NCBI GenBank assembly: GCA_021159885.1
Contig: JAGHDO010000087.1
Location: forward strand, 1-51,813
Source of the DNA: Synergistota bacterium
GTDB taxonomy: Bacteria; Synergistota; GBS-1
Reading direction: 5' to 3'
Length of the DNA: 51,813 nucleotides
Shown: in pieces, positions 40,701-48,531 of the stretch
Numbering within the stretch: the stretch's first letter is position 1
Layout of the letters: each line of letters starts with the position of its first letter
Notes under the pieces: generated by a model
What the model was told of the DNA's origin: nothing
What the model saw: the letters and a program-made list of their open reading frames with translations, nothing else
Database searches by the model: none
Made by a program: the position numbers and the translations under genes

Positions 40701-43022
40701 TTATACGGTTGCTTTCGCTTTCCTTCTGAAGAACCATAAGCCTCCCACTAAGGCAAGGCTGAATAGCACTATACTTATGTTTAATGATGCTGCTGCGAAG
40801 GCGAGAGCCCCTATGACTAAGCGTAACCATAGTTTTATCTTTCCTCTCAGGTATCCCGTGATCGCTATTGCGAACATGTACATGACAAGTATGGTGGCCA
40901 AGAGGTAATATATTATTTCCAGGGCTATAGAGAAACTCCAAGAGTTCACCGTTATCAGAAACATCTTAGGATGCATGAAATATATATATGGGCCTATGTA
41001 TCCGGCTAACGCGTATTTTACCGAGTTCCGCGCGGTTTGCCAGAAATCTCCGCCTGCGAGGGCTGATCCCGCGTATGATGCCAAGGCTACCGGTGGCGTG
41101 AGATCGGCGAGAATTCCGAAGTAGAATACGAAAAAGTGAGCTGCAAGCAGTGCTACTGGGGGTCCATATCCTAACACTTTCTGAACATATATTCCGCTCG
41201 TATTAGCTACGGCATTGTAAATAGCTGGGGCTGCAACAAGAGATGTTATAACGTAATTTGCTGTAGTAGGCACTCCCATGCCGAGAATAAGGCTAAAGAC
41301 CATTGCCATAATGAGCAGGAGAATAAGTATTCCACCGGTAAGGTCTATAAGCTTATAGCCAAGGCTGGTAACCAGTCCTGTCATGGTTAGAACTCCCTGT
41401 ATTAGGCCAGCACTCGCCGCGGCAAGCATAACCGAGGTGCTTGTTTTACCTGCATCTATCATGGATTCAAATGTGGCTTTATACATCTTTTTGCCTTCTT
41501 CACTCTTTGAGAAATATCCGACGAGAAGGGAGAATATGATACCGAAAGTTCCGCTCATGAATAAGATGGATTCTTTTCTTATGCCAGTGAGCTTAGTTAA
41601 GGCGATAAAGGCTAAGAAAAGGATGCTTATAAAGAACTTTTCGTTAAACTGGACATGTTTTGATCTTAATCCCAGAGCGAGGAGAAGTACAGCAAGCACT
41701 CCCAACACGATTGAGGTGACTTTAGCCAAGGTTGCTCCCGTAAACATGAGTAAAACGGTAATTAGGACGATGGTGGTGTAAAGCTGCTCATGCCCAGGAA
41801 TCTCATCTTTGGAGATCCAGGCAACCCATATGGCTATGCCAAGTGAAGAAACTGCTGCTATGTGTGGAGCTATTCCCCAAACGAGGGCTACGGTTATAAC
41901 TATGATTGGAAGAAGTATATAAAGCTTTCTTATGAAATAGGATACTGGAGTTAAATTTTCTCTTGGAAGCCCTTTAAGCCCTAACCTTTTAGTCTCGAGA
42001 TCTATGAAGATGTAAACACCGGCATAATATATTAGAGCTGGTAAAACCGCAGCGATTATTATCCTGTTATAAGGAATTCCCAAAAACTGAGACATTATGA
42101 ACGCTGCAGCTCCCATAATAGGTGGCATAAGCTGTCCACCTGTGGAAGCAACTGGTTCAACGGCACCGGCTGTTTCCGGAGGATAGCCAGCTTTTTTCAT
42201 AAGAGGTATCGTGAAAGTCCCTGTGGTTAAGACGTTTGCTACAGAGCTTCCGCTTACTGTTCCCATTAAACCACTTGACACTACCGCTGCCTTTGCAGGT
42301 CCTCCGGATCTGGCCCCAAAGAGTGAGATCATAAGCTGGGTTATATAGTCGCTGACTCCTATCTTAAGCAAAAAGGCACCAAAGAAGATAAAGGCGAAGA
42401 CGTAAATCGTCATAACAAAAAATGGAATTCCGAAAATTCCCTGATCAAGATAAAGGTATTGAACGAATCTTGACCAGTTGTAGTTTGTGTCATCTATTCC
42501 TATCGCTAAGAAGACGAGAACTATTGTCGGAAGTATCCAACCTAAGCTTCTTCTTGTTGCTTCAAGAACCAGAGCTATAGCTATTAGACCGAATACTATA
42601 TCCCACTTGTGGACGAAGTAGTAGACCATATAAGTCGGATATCTGCCAAACATGTAGAACATACTTGCTAAACCCAATATTATGAAGAGATAGTCATAGA
42701 AATAAACTTTTTTAAGATACTTTTCCTTTCGTCTGAACGGATATAGTAAAAAGGCTATAACTAAGATCATTCCGAGAACGAAAGCTTCTCCTTGCTTATT
42801 CTGAAAACCATGTTGGAGAATCTGAATTTTTAATCCTAAACGTGATAAAAGGTCGTAAAGGGAGAAGTTAAATCTAAAAATGAAAAGGATTTCGTAAACT
42901 CCCATTGCTACTGCAGCGAGCTTAACGATGAAGTCAAGCTTAGGCGGTAAGGTCCTTGTTCTTTCAAGGATGACCTTTACTTTCTCTTCTGCTTTCTCTA
43001 TTTTCTCCAGTTCTTTTTCCAC
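40701..43022 (-). CDS. TRAP transporter fused permease (TAXI type, DctQM fusion)
   Basis: A large membrane protein of about 773 residues in which the small (DctQ-like) and large (DctM-like) TRAP subunits are fused, as is usual for TAXI systems. It has some 18 or more hydrophobic segments; DctM marks include GGPAKAAVVSSGLMGTVSGS, TGTFTIPLMKKAGYPPETAG and EPVASTGGQLMPPIMGAAAF, repeated in the second half as SLILGMGVPTTANYVITSLV. A charged N-terminal coiled coil (residues 1-24) precedes TM1. GTG 43022 sits 7 nt after GGGGGG; the longer frame overlaps the upstream gene. The substrate, probably a carboxylate or amino acid, is unknown. Confidence 0.92.
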   Translation of the reverse strand: MEKELEKIEKAEEKVKVILERTRTLPPKLDFIVKLAAVAMGVYEILFIFRFNFSLYDLLSRLGLKIQILQHGFQNKQGEAFVLGMILVIAFLLYPFRRKEKYLKKVYFYDYLFIILGLASMFYMFGRYPTYMVYYFVHKWDIVFGLIAIALVLEATRRSLGWILPTIVLVFLAIGIDDTNYNWSRFVQYLYLDQGIFGIPFFVMTIYVFAFIFFGAFLLKIGVSDYITQLMISLFGARSGGPAKAAVVSSGLMGTVSGSSVANVLTTGTFTIPLMKKAGYPPETAGAVEPVASTGGQLMPPIMGAAAFIMSQFLGIPYNRIIIAAVLPALIYYAGVYIFIDLETKRLGLKGLPRENLTPVSYFIRKLYILLPIIVITVALVWGIAPHIAAVSSLGIAIWVAWISKDEIPGHEQLYTTIVLITVLLMFTGATLAKVTSIVLGVLAVLLLALGLRSKHVQFNEKFFISILFLAFIALTKLTGIRKESILFMSGTFGIIFSLLVGYFSKSEEGKKMYKATFESMIDAGKTSTSVMLAAASAGLIQGVLTMTGLVTSLGYKLIDLTGGILILLLIMAMVFSLILGMGVPTTANYVITSLVAAPAIYNAVANTSGIYVQKVLGYGPPVALLAAHFFVFYFGILADLTPPVALASYAGSALAGGDFWQTARNSVKYALAGYIGPYIYFMHPKMFLITVNSWSFSIALEIIYYLLATILVMYMFAIAITGYLRGKIKLWLRLVIGALAFAAASLNISIVLFSLALVGGLWFFRRKAKATV

Positions 43023-43023
43023 T

Positions 43024-43512
43024 TCAATCCCCCCCAGCAAGTATGGAAATAAGAGGGACTTTGACTACCGCAAAGTCTACGATTCCCTCTCTTTTCATAT
43101 CATGCACAATAAAATCGGAATTCATTCTTATAGATACATTATTGAGAGGAATAAACCAGTATTTCCATTCCTTTCCCATGAACATGTTGAGCTTTTTGAT
43201 AAAAAAACCGTTTTCCGCTTTTTGAAAATCGAGAGGCTGTCCTGCATCAAACTGCTGCCATCTTTCTTCTACCGCCCAGATTCCCTTGCTATTAACTTTG
43301 TAGATATCCACCACCTTCGTAAGGGATACGCTGTGGGTGTAAGATATTATCATCGTTATAGTAGAACTAAAGAGGGGACAGTAAAACGTCCCCTCTTTAG
43401 TTTCGATTCTTAAAGCGCTTATTGGCAGTAGCGCTATTATGACGAGCGATAGAATTAAGATTACTATAAACTTTTGCTTACGGCTTGAGGTTAGCGGGTA
43501 CCTTAAGGCCAT
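43024..43512 (-). CDS. DUF1850 protein of the TAXI-TRAP operon
   Basis: A protein of about 162 residues with an N-terminal membrane helix or signal anchor (residues 14-32, IVILILSLVIIALLPIS) and the DUF1850 domain, with IISYTHSVSLTKVVDIYKV and VEERWQQFDAGQP as recognisable blocks. DUF1850 genes often accompany TAXI-type TRAP transporters, and the role is unknown, perhaps in transporter assembly. ATG 43512 follows TGAGGA; the start overlaps the end of the TAXI gene by about 35 nt. It ends 1 nt before the permease start. Confidence 0.82.
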   Translation of the reverse strand: MALRYPLTSSRKQKFIVILILSLVIIALLPISALRIETKEGTFYCPLFSSTITMIISYTHSVSLTKVVDIYKVNSKGIWAVEERWQQFDAGQPLDFQKAENGFFIKKLNMFMGKEWKYWFIPLNNVSIRMNSDFIVHDMKREGIVDFAVVKVPLISILAGGD

Positions 43513-44467
43513 GTTCCTCATAGAACTTTATGGCACCGGGGTGAAGCGGAATCATAAGTCCTTCAAAAGCTTTGCTCATCTTTATCTGTTTGGCGACCTG
43601 GTGTGCTTTTGCAAGGTCATCTATGCTGGTAAAGAATACTTTGGTCAGCTCATAAACGATATTATCGGGAACGTCCTTATCCACAACAAGTGTGGACTTG
43701 ACCGCTATCGTTGGAGTATCTTCCTCCATGCCGTTGTAGGTTCCCTTCGGTATAACTACCTTTACGTAGAAGGGATAGCCCTGCTTATGGAGCTTGTTGA
43801 TGACGCTATCGGGAACGGGTATAAGACGCACGGGAACTTTCACCGCTATCATGCTTATAGCAGGAGCTGGGAAGGCTATAACGGTAAATTCAGCATCCAC
43901 CTGGCCAAGCACAAGGCTCTGAGCGGCTTCCTCAAAGGTCTGGTAAATCTTGTTGATCTTGTCCCATATTCCAGCGGCTTTGAGAACTCTCTCGGCGGTC
44001 TGCGCACATCCGCTACCGGCAGCTCCTACGACAACTCTCTTACCAACGAGATCCTGAAGCGTCTTAATGTTGCTGTCCGCTCTAACGACTATCTGGACTG
44101 GCTCGGGATAAAGCGTTCCAATACCTCTAAGGTCCTTAACTGGATGTCCTTTGAACTGTGCAATTCCTTTCCTCGCATAGTAAGTAACATCGTTCTGGAT
44201 GATGGCAACCTGAGCTTCACCTTTTCCGATAGCTCTTGCATTCGCGACGCTTGCTCCACTCGTGACACCCTTTGCGGAGATTATCTTACTCTTCTTATTA
44301 AGGACTTTGGCGAACATGGAACCTATTGCGAAGTAGACGCTACCCGGTCCAGATCCGGTGTAGATGGTGACCTCATACTTAGAAGCTGCAATTGCAGTGG
44401 AACTAAATGGAATCAATGCACCCAGGAGCAAAGCAACTGCTACCGCTATACCTACTATCTTCCTCAT
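43478..44467 (-). CDS. TAXI-family TRAP transporter solute receptor
   Basis: The periplasmic binding protein of the TRAP system, 329 residues: signal peptide 1-27, then YEVTIYTGSGPGSVYFAIGS, QVAIIQNDVTYYARKG, KRVVVGAAGSGCAQTAERVL and the C-terminal IPLHPGAIKFYEEHGLKVP, the TAXI signature end. ATG 44467 is 11 nt from GGAGGT; upstream GTG 44479 overlaps that SD. TAXI proteins have been tied to glutamate and other amino or organic acids; specificity cannot be read here. Confidence 0.93.
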   Translation of the reverse strand: MRKIVGIAVAVALLLGALIPFSSTAIAASKYEVTIYTGSGPGSVYFAIGSMFAKVLNKKSKIISAKGVTSGASVANARAIGKGEAQVAIIQNDVTYYARKGIAQFKGHPVKDLRGIGTLYPEPVQIVVRADSNIKTLQDLVGKRVVVGAAGSGCAQTAERVLKAAGIWDKINKIYQTFEEAAQSLVLGQVDAEFTVIAFPAPAISMIAVKVPVRLIPVPDSVINKLHKQGYPFYVKVVIPKGTYNGMEEDTPTIAVKSTLVVDKDVPDNIVYELTKVFFTSIDDLAKAHQVAKQIKMSKAFEGLMIPLHPGAIKFYEEHGLKVPANLKP

Positions 44468-44556
44468 GCTACAACCCACCTCCCGTTTCAGGTTTTACAT
44501 GATATACATATTGATTTTAGTAAAAACGCCCGTGCTCGGCTCAGCTCATCACCTCC

Positions 44557-45429
44557 TTATTCCTCTTTTTCAACCCAATAGACCCTGTTTTCTTGCCAAA
44601 TGTGCTCAAGCTCTTCGAGTTTTCCTTTGATCTTTTCTCTGCACTCCACTGCTATAAGAGCAATTATAGCGTTTAACGCACTAAAGGGAACAACGAAGGA
44701 ATCAACAACGCTTATTTGAGCAAATGGGACTATAAGAGAAATATCGGCGTATTGAGTGAGAGGGGAATGTTCATCTGTTATGACTACCGTTTTAGCCCCT
44801 TTTTTCTTTCCCAGTGCTAATAGTTCTAATGTTCTTCGGGTATACCTCGGAAAGCCAAAGGCTATTATCAAATCGCCTTTTTCAACTGATGCCATTACCT
44901 CAAAAGTTCCCTCAATGTTGCTCCCTACAACGTGTATATTCTTAAAAAACCAGCTTAGGTAGAATCCTAAGAAATGTGCTAATGAATAGGAGCTTCGTAG
45001 TCCAACAATATATATAGAATTAGCACTGAGGATAAGCTTCACAACCTGAAGGAAATCTTCCTCCGAGATTTCAGTAAAGGCTCTCTTCAGCGTGTCGAAA
45101 TCTGTTTGCAAAACATCCCATAGTACATTTTCCTCACTGCTTTCAACGGGGGAGTATATTCTATCCAAGGTTGTTAATCTTTCCTTTACAAGGTCCTGCA
45201 TCGCGGCACGCATTTCCGGATACCCTGGATATCCTAAGGACACGGCTAATCTTACTACTGTGGATTCACTTGTTCCCGTGGCTCTTCCTAAGGCTGACGT
45301 TGATAAAAAGGCAGCTTTGGTATAGTTTTGAAGAATATACTCTGCAACAACTCGCTGGCGGGGACTCAGCTTTGGAAGCTTCTCTCTTATTCTTGTGAGT
45401 AAGTCCTTTTCTTTTTCCTTATGTTGCAA
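44557..45429 (-). CDS. RpiR-family transcriptional regulator
   Basis: A 290-residue regulator: an N-terminal RpiR HTH domain (residues 8-80, with LSPRQRVVAEYILQNY and TSESTVVRLAVSLGYPGYPE) and a C-terminal SIS sugar-phosphate-binding domain (about 120-250, with IYIVGLRSSYSLAHFLG and KGDLIIAFGFPRYTRRTLEL). It lies upstream of, and co-directional with, the TAXI-TRAP genes, so it likely controls them and itself. The SIS domain would suggest a phosphosugar ligand, at odds with the usual TAXI substrates. The start is TTG 45429 after AAGGAG. Confidence 0.9.
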   Translation of the reverse strand: MQHKEKEKDLLTRIREKLPKLSPRQRVVAEYILQNYTKAAFLSTSALGRATGTSESTVVRLAVSLGYPGYPEMRAAMQDLVKERLTTLDRIYSPVESSEENVLWDVLQTDFDTLKRAFTEISEEDFLQVVKLILSANSIYIVGLRSSYSLAHFLGFYLSWFFKNIHVVGSNIEGTFEVMASVEKGDLIIAFGFPRYTRRTLELLALGKKKGAKTVVITDEHSPLTQYADISLIVPFAQISVVDSFVVPFSALNAIIALIAVECREKIKGKLEELEHIWQENRVYWVEKEE

Positions 45430-45467
45430 CTGATCCAGCTCCTTAGAGGTTGTAAAGTGGTTTTACT

Positions 45468-45478
45468 GAAAAATTTTC
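45468..45478 (-). promoter_or_regulatory. Putative RpiR operator
   Basis: GAAAA-n-TTTTC (plus-strand 45468-45478) is a near-perfect palindrome placed right at the predicted transcription start. Several RpiR-family regulators bind short A/T-rich palindromes of the GAAA...TTTC type, so autoregulation is plausible. The element is short and A/T-rich, so chance occurrence is possible. Confidence 0.35.
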
Positions 45479-45485
45479 TACAAAC

Positions 45486-45514
45486 AAAATACCATAAAGG
45501 GAAATTTTTGTCAA
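45486..45514 (-). promoter_or_regulatory. Promoter of the rpiR-TRAP operon
   Basis: On the minus strand TTGACA (45514-45509), a 17-bp spacer, then TATTTT (45491-45486). This is the same layout as the fmdE promoter. Transcription would begin near 45479, leaving a 50-nt leader to TTG 45429. It lies just after the stop of the preceding tRNA-thiolation-type gene, with no terminator between them. Confidence 0.65.
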
Positions 45515-45520
45515 GAATGC

Positions 45521-46510
45521 TTATATCATCCATCTTTTGACTTCTTCAGGGGATAGCTTGCGTGTTATAACGGTGGCTTCTTTGCCATTACTGGTTACCT
45601 TGACTTCCTGTACCGTGTCTTCAGGAGCATCGCTATATCTTAAAGTTATTCCAGAGGCTAACTCAAGAACGGAAGGAGAAATCTTCTTGCCTCTTAGGAT
45701 AGCTATCGGTCCTGGAAATCCCTCTACTTTGAGAAGAAAATCCCCTGGTAAAAGGAGCTCCATCAACTTCTCATTCTCTTCCCTGTTTCTTCCAACAACA
45801 AGCTTTACATCTCCAATCAATCTGAAATGTCTTCCGAACTTGAGTAATATTGCTTCACTGAGATTAGCTTCAGGATCGTGTCTTAAAAGGTCCCTAACCC
45901 TTTTTGAGAAAACAGGGTCAGTTAAAATACAACCTCCCGCTGGTGAAGGGAAGAAATCGATACCCCATAGTTTTATTAGCTCCAGCTGTTTTTTACGAGA
46001 TCTTCCACTGATGTCTAATAAATTTTCCCTTTTGATCCAGCCTCTCTCCTCAGGGATAGTAGGTGGCAGTAGTTTTGCTGAAAGTGGTCTCAATAGCAGG
46101 TTGTTAAGTCCGCTTTCTCGAGATATAATTTTCATTGCTTCTATTCTTTGAGACATAGGCCTTTCTCCCAAAACCTCTCCCGTTGCGACGAAGTGAGCTT
46201 CAATTTCTTTCATGTATTGCTTAGCTTTCTTAAGCATCATAATTTTACAATCTATGCATGGGTTTACGCCTTTACCCCTGCCGTATTTGGGATTTTTAAC
46301 CCTATCCCAGATATCCTCACCAACATCAATTATCCTTAAATTAAGATTTAGTTCCTTTGCTGCCTTTTTAGCATTCTCGCTTTTCCAAAAGGGTGAGGAA
46401 CAAAAGACGGGAAAGACCTGTATTCCCTCACTTCTAAGAAGCTGAGCTGCTATTATGCTATCTAAACCGCCTGAGAACAGTAAAACAGCCTTTATCTCAC
46501 AAGAAGACAT
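45521..46510 (-). CDS. PP-loop tRNA-thiolation-type protein with NFACT-R-like C-terminus
   Basis: A 329-residue ATP-pyrophosphatase related to tRNA thiouridylases: PP-loop SGGLDS at residues 13-18, NPCIDCK with Cys85 and Cys88, and Cys194 in SPAGGCILTDP, which could be the sulfur-carrying partner Cys. The C-terminal 120 residues (FRLIGDVKLVVGRNREENEK, then FPGPIAILRG) resemble the NFACT-R type RNA-binding domain joined to this family. It is likely a tRNA sulfuration enzyme distinct from MnmA and ThiI; the tRNA position is unknown. ATG 46510 follows AAAAGG. Confidence 0.75.
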   Translation of the reverse strand: MSSCEIKAVLLFSGGLDSIIAAQLLRSEGIQVFPVFCSSPFWKSENAKKAAKELNLNLRIIDVGEDIWDRVKNPKYGRGKGVNPCIDCKIMMLKKAKQYMKEIEAHFVATGEVLGERPMSQRIEAMKIISRESGLNNLLLRPLSAKLLPPTIPEERGWIKRENLLDISGRSRKKQLELIKLWGIDFFPSPAGGCILTDPVFSKRVRDLLRHDPEANLSEAILLKFGRHFRLIGDVKLVVGRNREENEKLMELLLPGDFLLKVEGFPGPIAILRGKKISPSVLELASGITLRYSDAPEDTVQEVKVTSNGKEATVITRKLSPEEVKRWMI

Positions 46511-46531
46511 TTTCTTTTCCTTTTATCTGAG

Positions 46532-46563
46532 GGGGATCGATGCATTTTTTCACATCGATCCCC
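46532..46563. other. Perfect stem-loop between the KamA-like and thiolation-type genes
   Basis: GGGGATCGATG (46532-46542) and CATCGATCCCC (46553-46563) form an 11-bp perfect hairpin with a 10-nt loop. On the transcribed (minus) strand it is followed by CTCAGATAAAA, not a T-run, so it is a poor intrinsic terminator. It may be an mRNA-processing or stabilising element, or a factor-binding site in the 64-bp gap. Confidence 0.6.
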
Positions 46564-46574
46564 AAGTATCTTAT

Positions 46575-48437
46575 TTAATAATAGTACCAAATCGTTTCGT
46601 ATTCCTTGATATCCTCGCCTCTTTTTTCCATTTCTTTAAGATATCTGTCTATAGATGTATCCCAGTAAATGAACGGCTCAACTTCCGCAACGCCTTTTTC
46701 CCAAGGATGCCACATATAGATGCGTCTGCCATTAGGATATATAGCAAGAAGCTCTCTATCTTGCCATGCTCTTATATGATTCTTTCCAAGACGAGGCACG
46801 TTAAAGACTGGTTCATCAGTTCTAAACTGTCCTGGCAGGAGACGAGCTTCTTCCTTTCTCTCTTGCCATATTCTTGCTACTGGAACAAGATAGTCCTTGG
46901 TTTCTTCCTTGCCTTTAGGATAGAAGGTATAGTATGGATCTATGCCAACGAGCTTCATAGCTATTCTGGCTGCTACATTTTGAAATCTTCTACTGGTTTC
47001 AAGCGTATATACAAGCTGATTATAAACGTATATCCCTCTCTTTCTGAGTTTCATCACCGCTTCGGCTGTTTCTGGGGTGATCTCGTATGCGCTTTCAACA
47101 TGGGTGACGACACAAATATTTCTTCTTCCAGGCTCTATGTAGCTACCGATAAGATCTGCAAGCTCATCAGTGATCCGCATAGGTAGGGTAACTGGAGTTC
47201 TGGTTCCCCATCTTATTTCAATTATATGGTTCATTTTGGCTAATCTATCTAATAAATATTTTATCAGAGAATTCCCAAGAACGAAAGGATCTCCTCCCGT
47301 TATTAACACTTCTTTTATATGGGGGTGATTTTCATACCAGTCGAGGACTTTGTTTAAATCCTCCTTAGGAGGAAGGGCTCCCGGCATCATTGGTCCAGTT
47401 ATTTCCCAGTTCCTTTGACAATATACGCATATTTGAGGACATGTATCATAAGGTTTCAGTATAGCTATCATAGGATATCTTCTTGTGACAAGCTCGATGG
47501 GAGATGTATCGTGCTCTCCCATAAAATCGAAGTAATATTCTCTATCTTCTTTGTGCATTGACATCAGTTTTACATAGTGGAGTGGAGGAATAACCTGTGA
47601 GCGGACCTGGTGGTCATATTTTCTATCGCTTCTTTCGAAGTCAAAAAGGGAAAGATAATATGGAGTTATGCCGAAAGGAATATCGTTTTCAACAGCTATT
47701 CTTATCGCTTCTTCATCCTCCTTGGTTAGAGGAACGAGCGCTTTAAGGTGTTTTAAGCTATCCTTGCCTCTTATTATGTGCTTTATGTGCCACCTGTAGT
47801 CGTACCAGTCTTCCTCACTGCCGCCAAAGTAGCTTAATATTTTCTCTCTGTTTTTCTTTCTTTTTTCTATTACTTCTTCGTCAAGACCTGATGGGTGTCT
47901 TTTTATGAACTCCCAAACTGCTTCTGAAAGCTTATCAAGATAGTTTGAGCGAGCTATTCCTGCTGCTCTCCCCTTGATTTTACTGAAATCTACGAGCTTG
48001 GCTCCCTTTTCCTCAAGCTTTTCCCATATCCATCCCTTGCTGAAGTTAGCCCTTCCTTTTGCTCCTCTAAAAGCGTATATAAATTCCTTGACAAAGCCGG
48101 GTTCCAGATCATCTACAAGCTCTCCCTTACCTAACTTGCGGAGTATCTCCAGTGTGCTAAATCCAGCCAACCTCTCGTTTCTCGGCGATATGATGTTGGT
48201 TAAAGCTTTTATGCTCTCGAGGGCTTGTGCGTAGTCCAGCTTATGAAGTTCTATTTCTCCGCTTCTATACTTCCATTCCAGATCTTTAAGATACCTTAGG
48301 AGCTTTCCTCGTGCTTCTTCCAGAGTTTTGCTTTCTGAGAGCATCTCCTTAATTTCGGGGTTTTCCTTCCAGAGAGTATCTAAAGCTTCCCTAATTTCCT
48401 CAACATCCTGAGGGGGCTTTTTCAGAGCCACTTCCAT
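46575..48437 (-). CDS. KamA-family radical SAM protein, long form (aminomutase-like)
   Basis: A 620-residue protein. The radical SAM motif is CPQICVYC with Cys333, Cys337 and Cys340; LITGGDP (378-384) and DPYYTFY (500-506) are lysine-2,3-aminomutase-like, and Lys552 in NVPRLGKNH takes the place of the PLP lysine. WYDYRWHIKHII (211-222) matches the W-x-D-W-x-W-Q block at the N-terminus of normal KamA proteins. About 190 extra residues of helical sequence precede it, so the protein is some 200 residues longer than standard lysine 2,3-aminomutase. The substrate is unknown; beta-lysine or beta-glutamate synthesis is only a guess. ATG 48437 follows GGAGGTG. Confidence 0.85.
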   Translation of the reverse strand: MEVALKKPPQDVEEIREALDTLWKENPEIKEMLSESKTLEEARGKLLRYLKDLEWKYRSGEIELHKLDYAQALESIKALTNIISPRNERLAGFSTLEILRKLGKGELVDDLEPGFVKEFIYAFRGAKGRANFSKGWIWEKLEEKGAKLVDFSKIKGRAAGIARSNYLDKLSEAVWEFIKRHPSGLDEEVIEKRKKNREKILSYFGGSEEDWYDYRWHIKHIIRGKDSLKHLKALVPLTKEDEEAIRIAVENDIPFGITPYYLSLFDFERSDRKYDHQVRSQVIPPLHYVKLMSMHKEDREYYFDFMGEHDTSPIELVTRRYPMIAILKPYDTCPQICVYCQRNWEITGPMMPGALPPKEDLNKVLDWYENHPHIKEVLITGGDPFVLGNSLIKYLLDRLAKMNHIIEIRWGTRTPVTLPMRITDELADLIGSYIEPGRRNICVVTHVESAYEITPETAEAVMKLRKRGIYVYNQLVYTLETSRRFQNVAARIAMKLVGIDPYYTFYPKGKEETKDYLVPVARIWQERKEEARLLPGQFRTDEPVFNVPRLGKNHIRAWQDRELLAIYPNGRRIYMWHPWEKGVAEVEPFIYWDTSIDRYLKEMEKRGEDIKEYETIWYYY

Positions 48438-48478
48438 AACGCTTCACCTCCACATATGTTGCAAAAATTTCTGCACAG

Positions 48479-48507
48479 AAGATAACATAGAGAAGTTTTT
48501 TTGTCAA
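48479..48507 (-). promoter_or_regulatory. Promoter of the KamA-like gene
   Basis: Minus-strand TTGACA (48507-48502), 17-bp spacer, TATCTT (48484-48479). The element lies in the gap after the ggt-like gene, 42 bp before ATG 48437. It implies separate transcription of the KamA-like gene from the pst operon. No terminator is visible after the ggt-like stop. Confidence 0.65.
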
Positions 48508-48531
48508 TAGAGGATAGAGGCTGAAATAAAA

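Noticed and set aside
44525-44545. Possible terminator between rpiR and the TAXI gene
   Set aside because: Minus-strand T-run (GTTTTTA) is present, but the preceding GCCGAGCACGGGC pairs for only about three bases.
44541-44549. SD plus ATG-AGC-TGA mini-ORF on the minus strand after rpiR
   Set aside because: A two-codon frame after a good SD is probably chance; no attenuator-like repeat or codon run accompanies it.
43439-44581. A 380-codon open frame on the plus strand opposite the TAXI gene
   Set aside because: It mirrors the well-conserved TAXI receptor on the minus strand and has no recognisable family features or placed SD. Long antisense frames are expected here from codon bias.
46455-47186. 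A 243-codon plus-strand frame opposite the KamA-like gene
   Set aside because: Composition is Phe/Ser/Tyr-rich shadow sequence; the minus-strand protein has an intact radical SAM motif.
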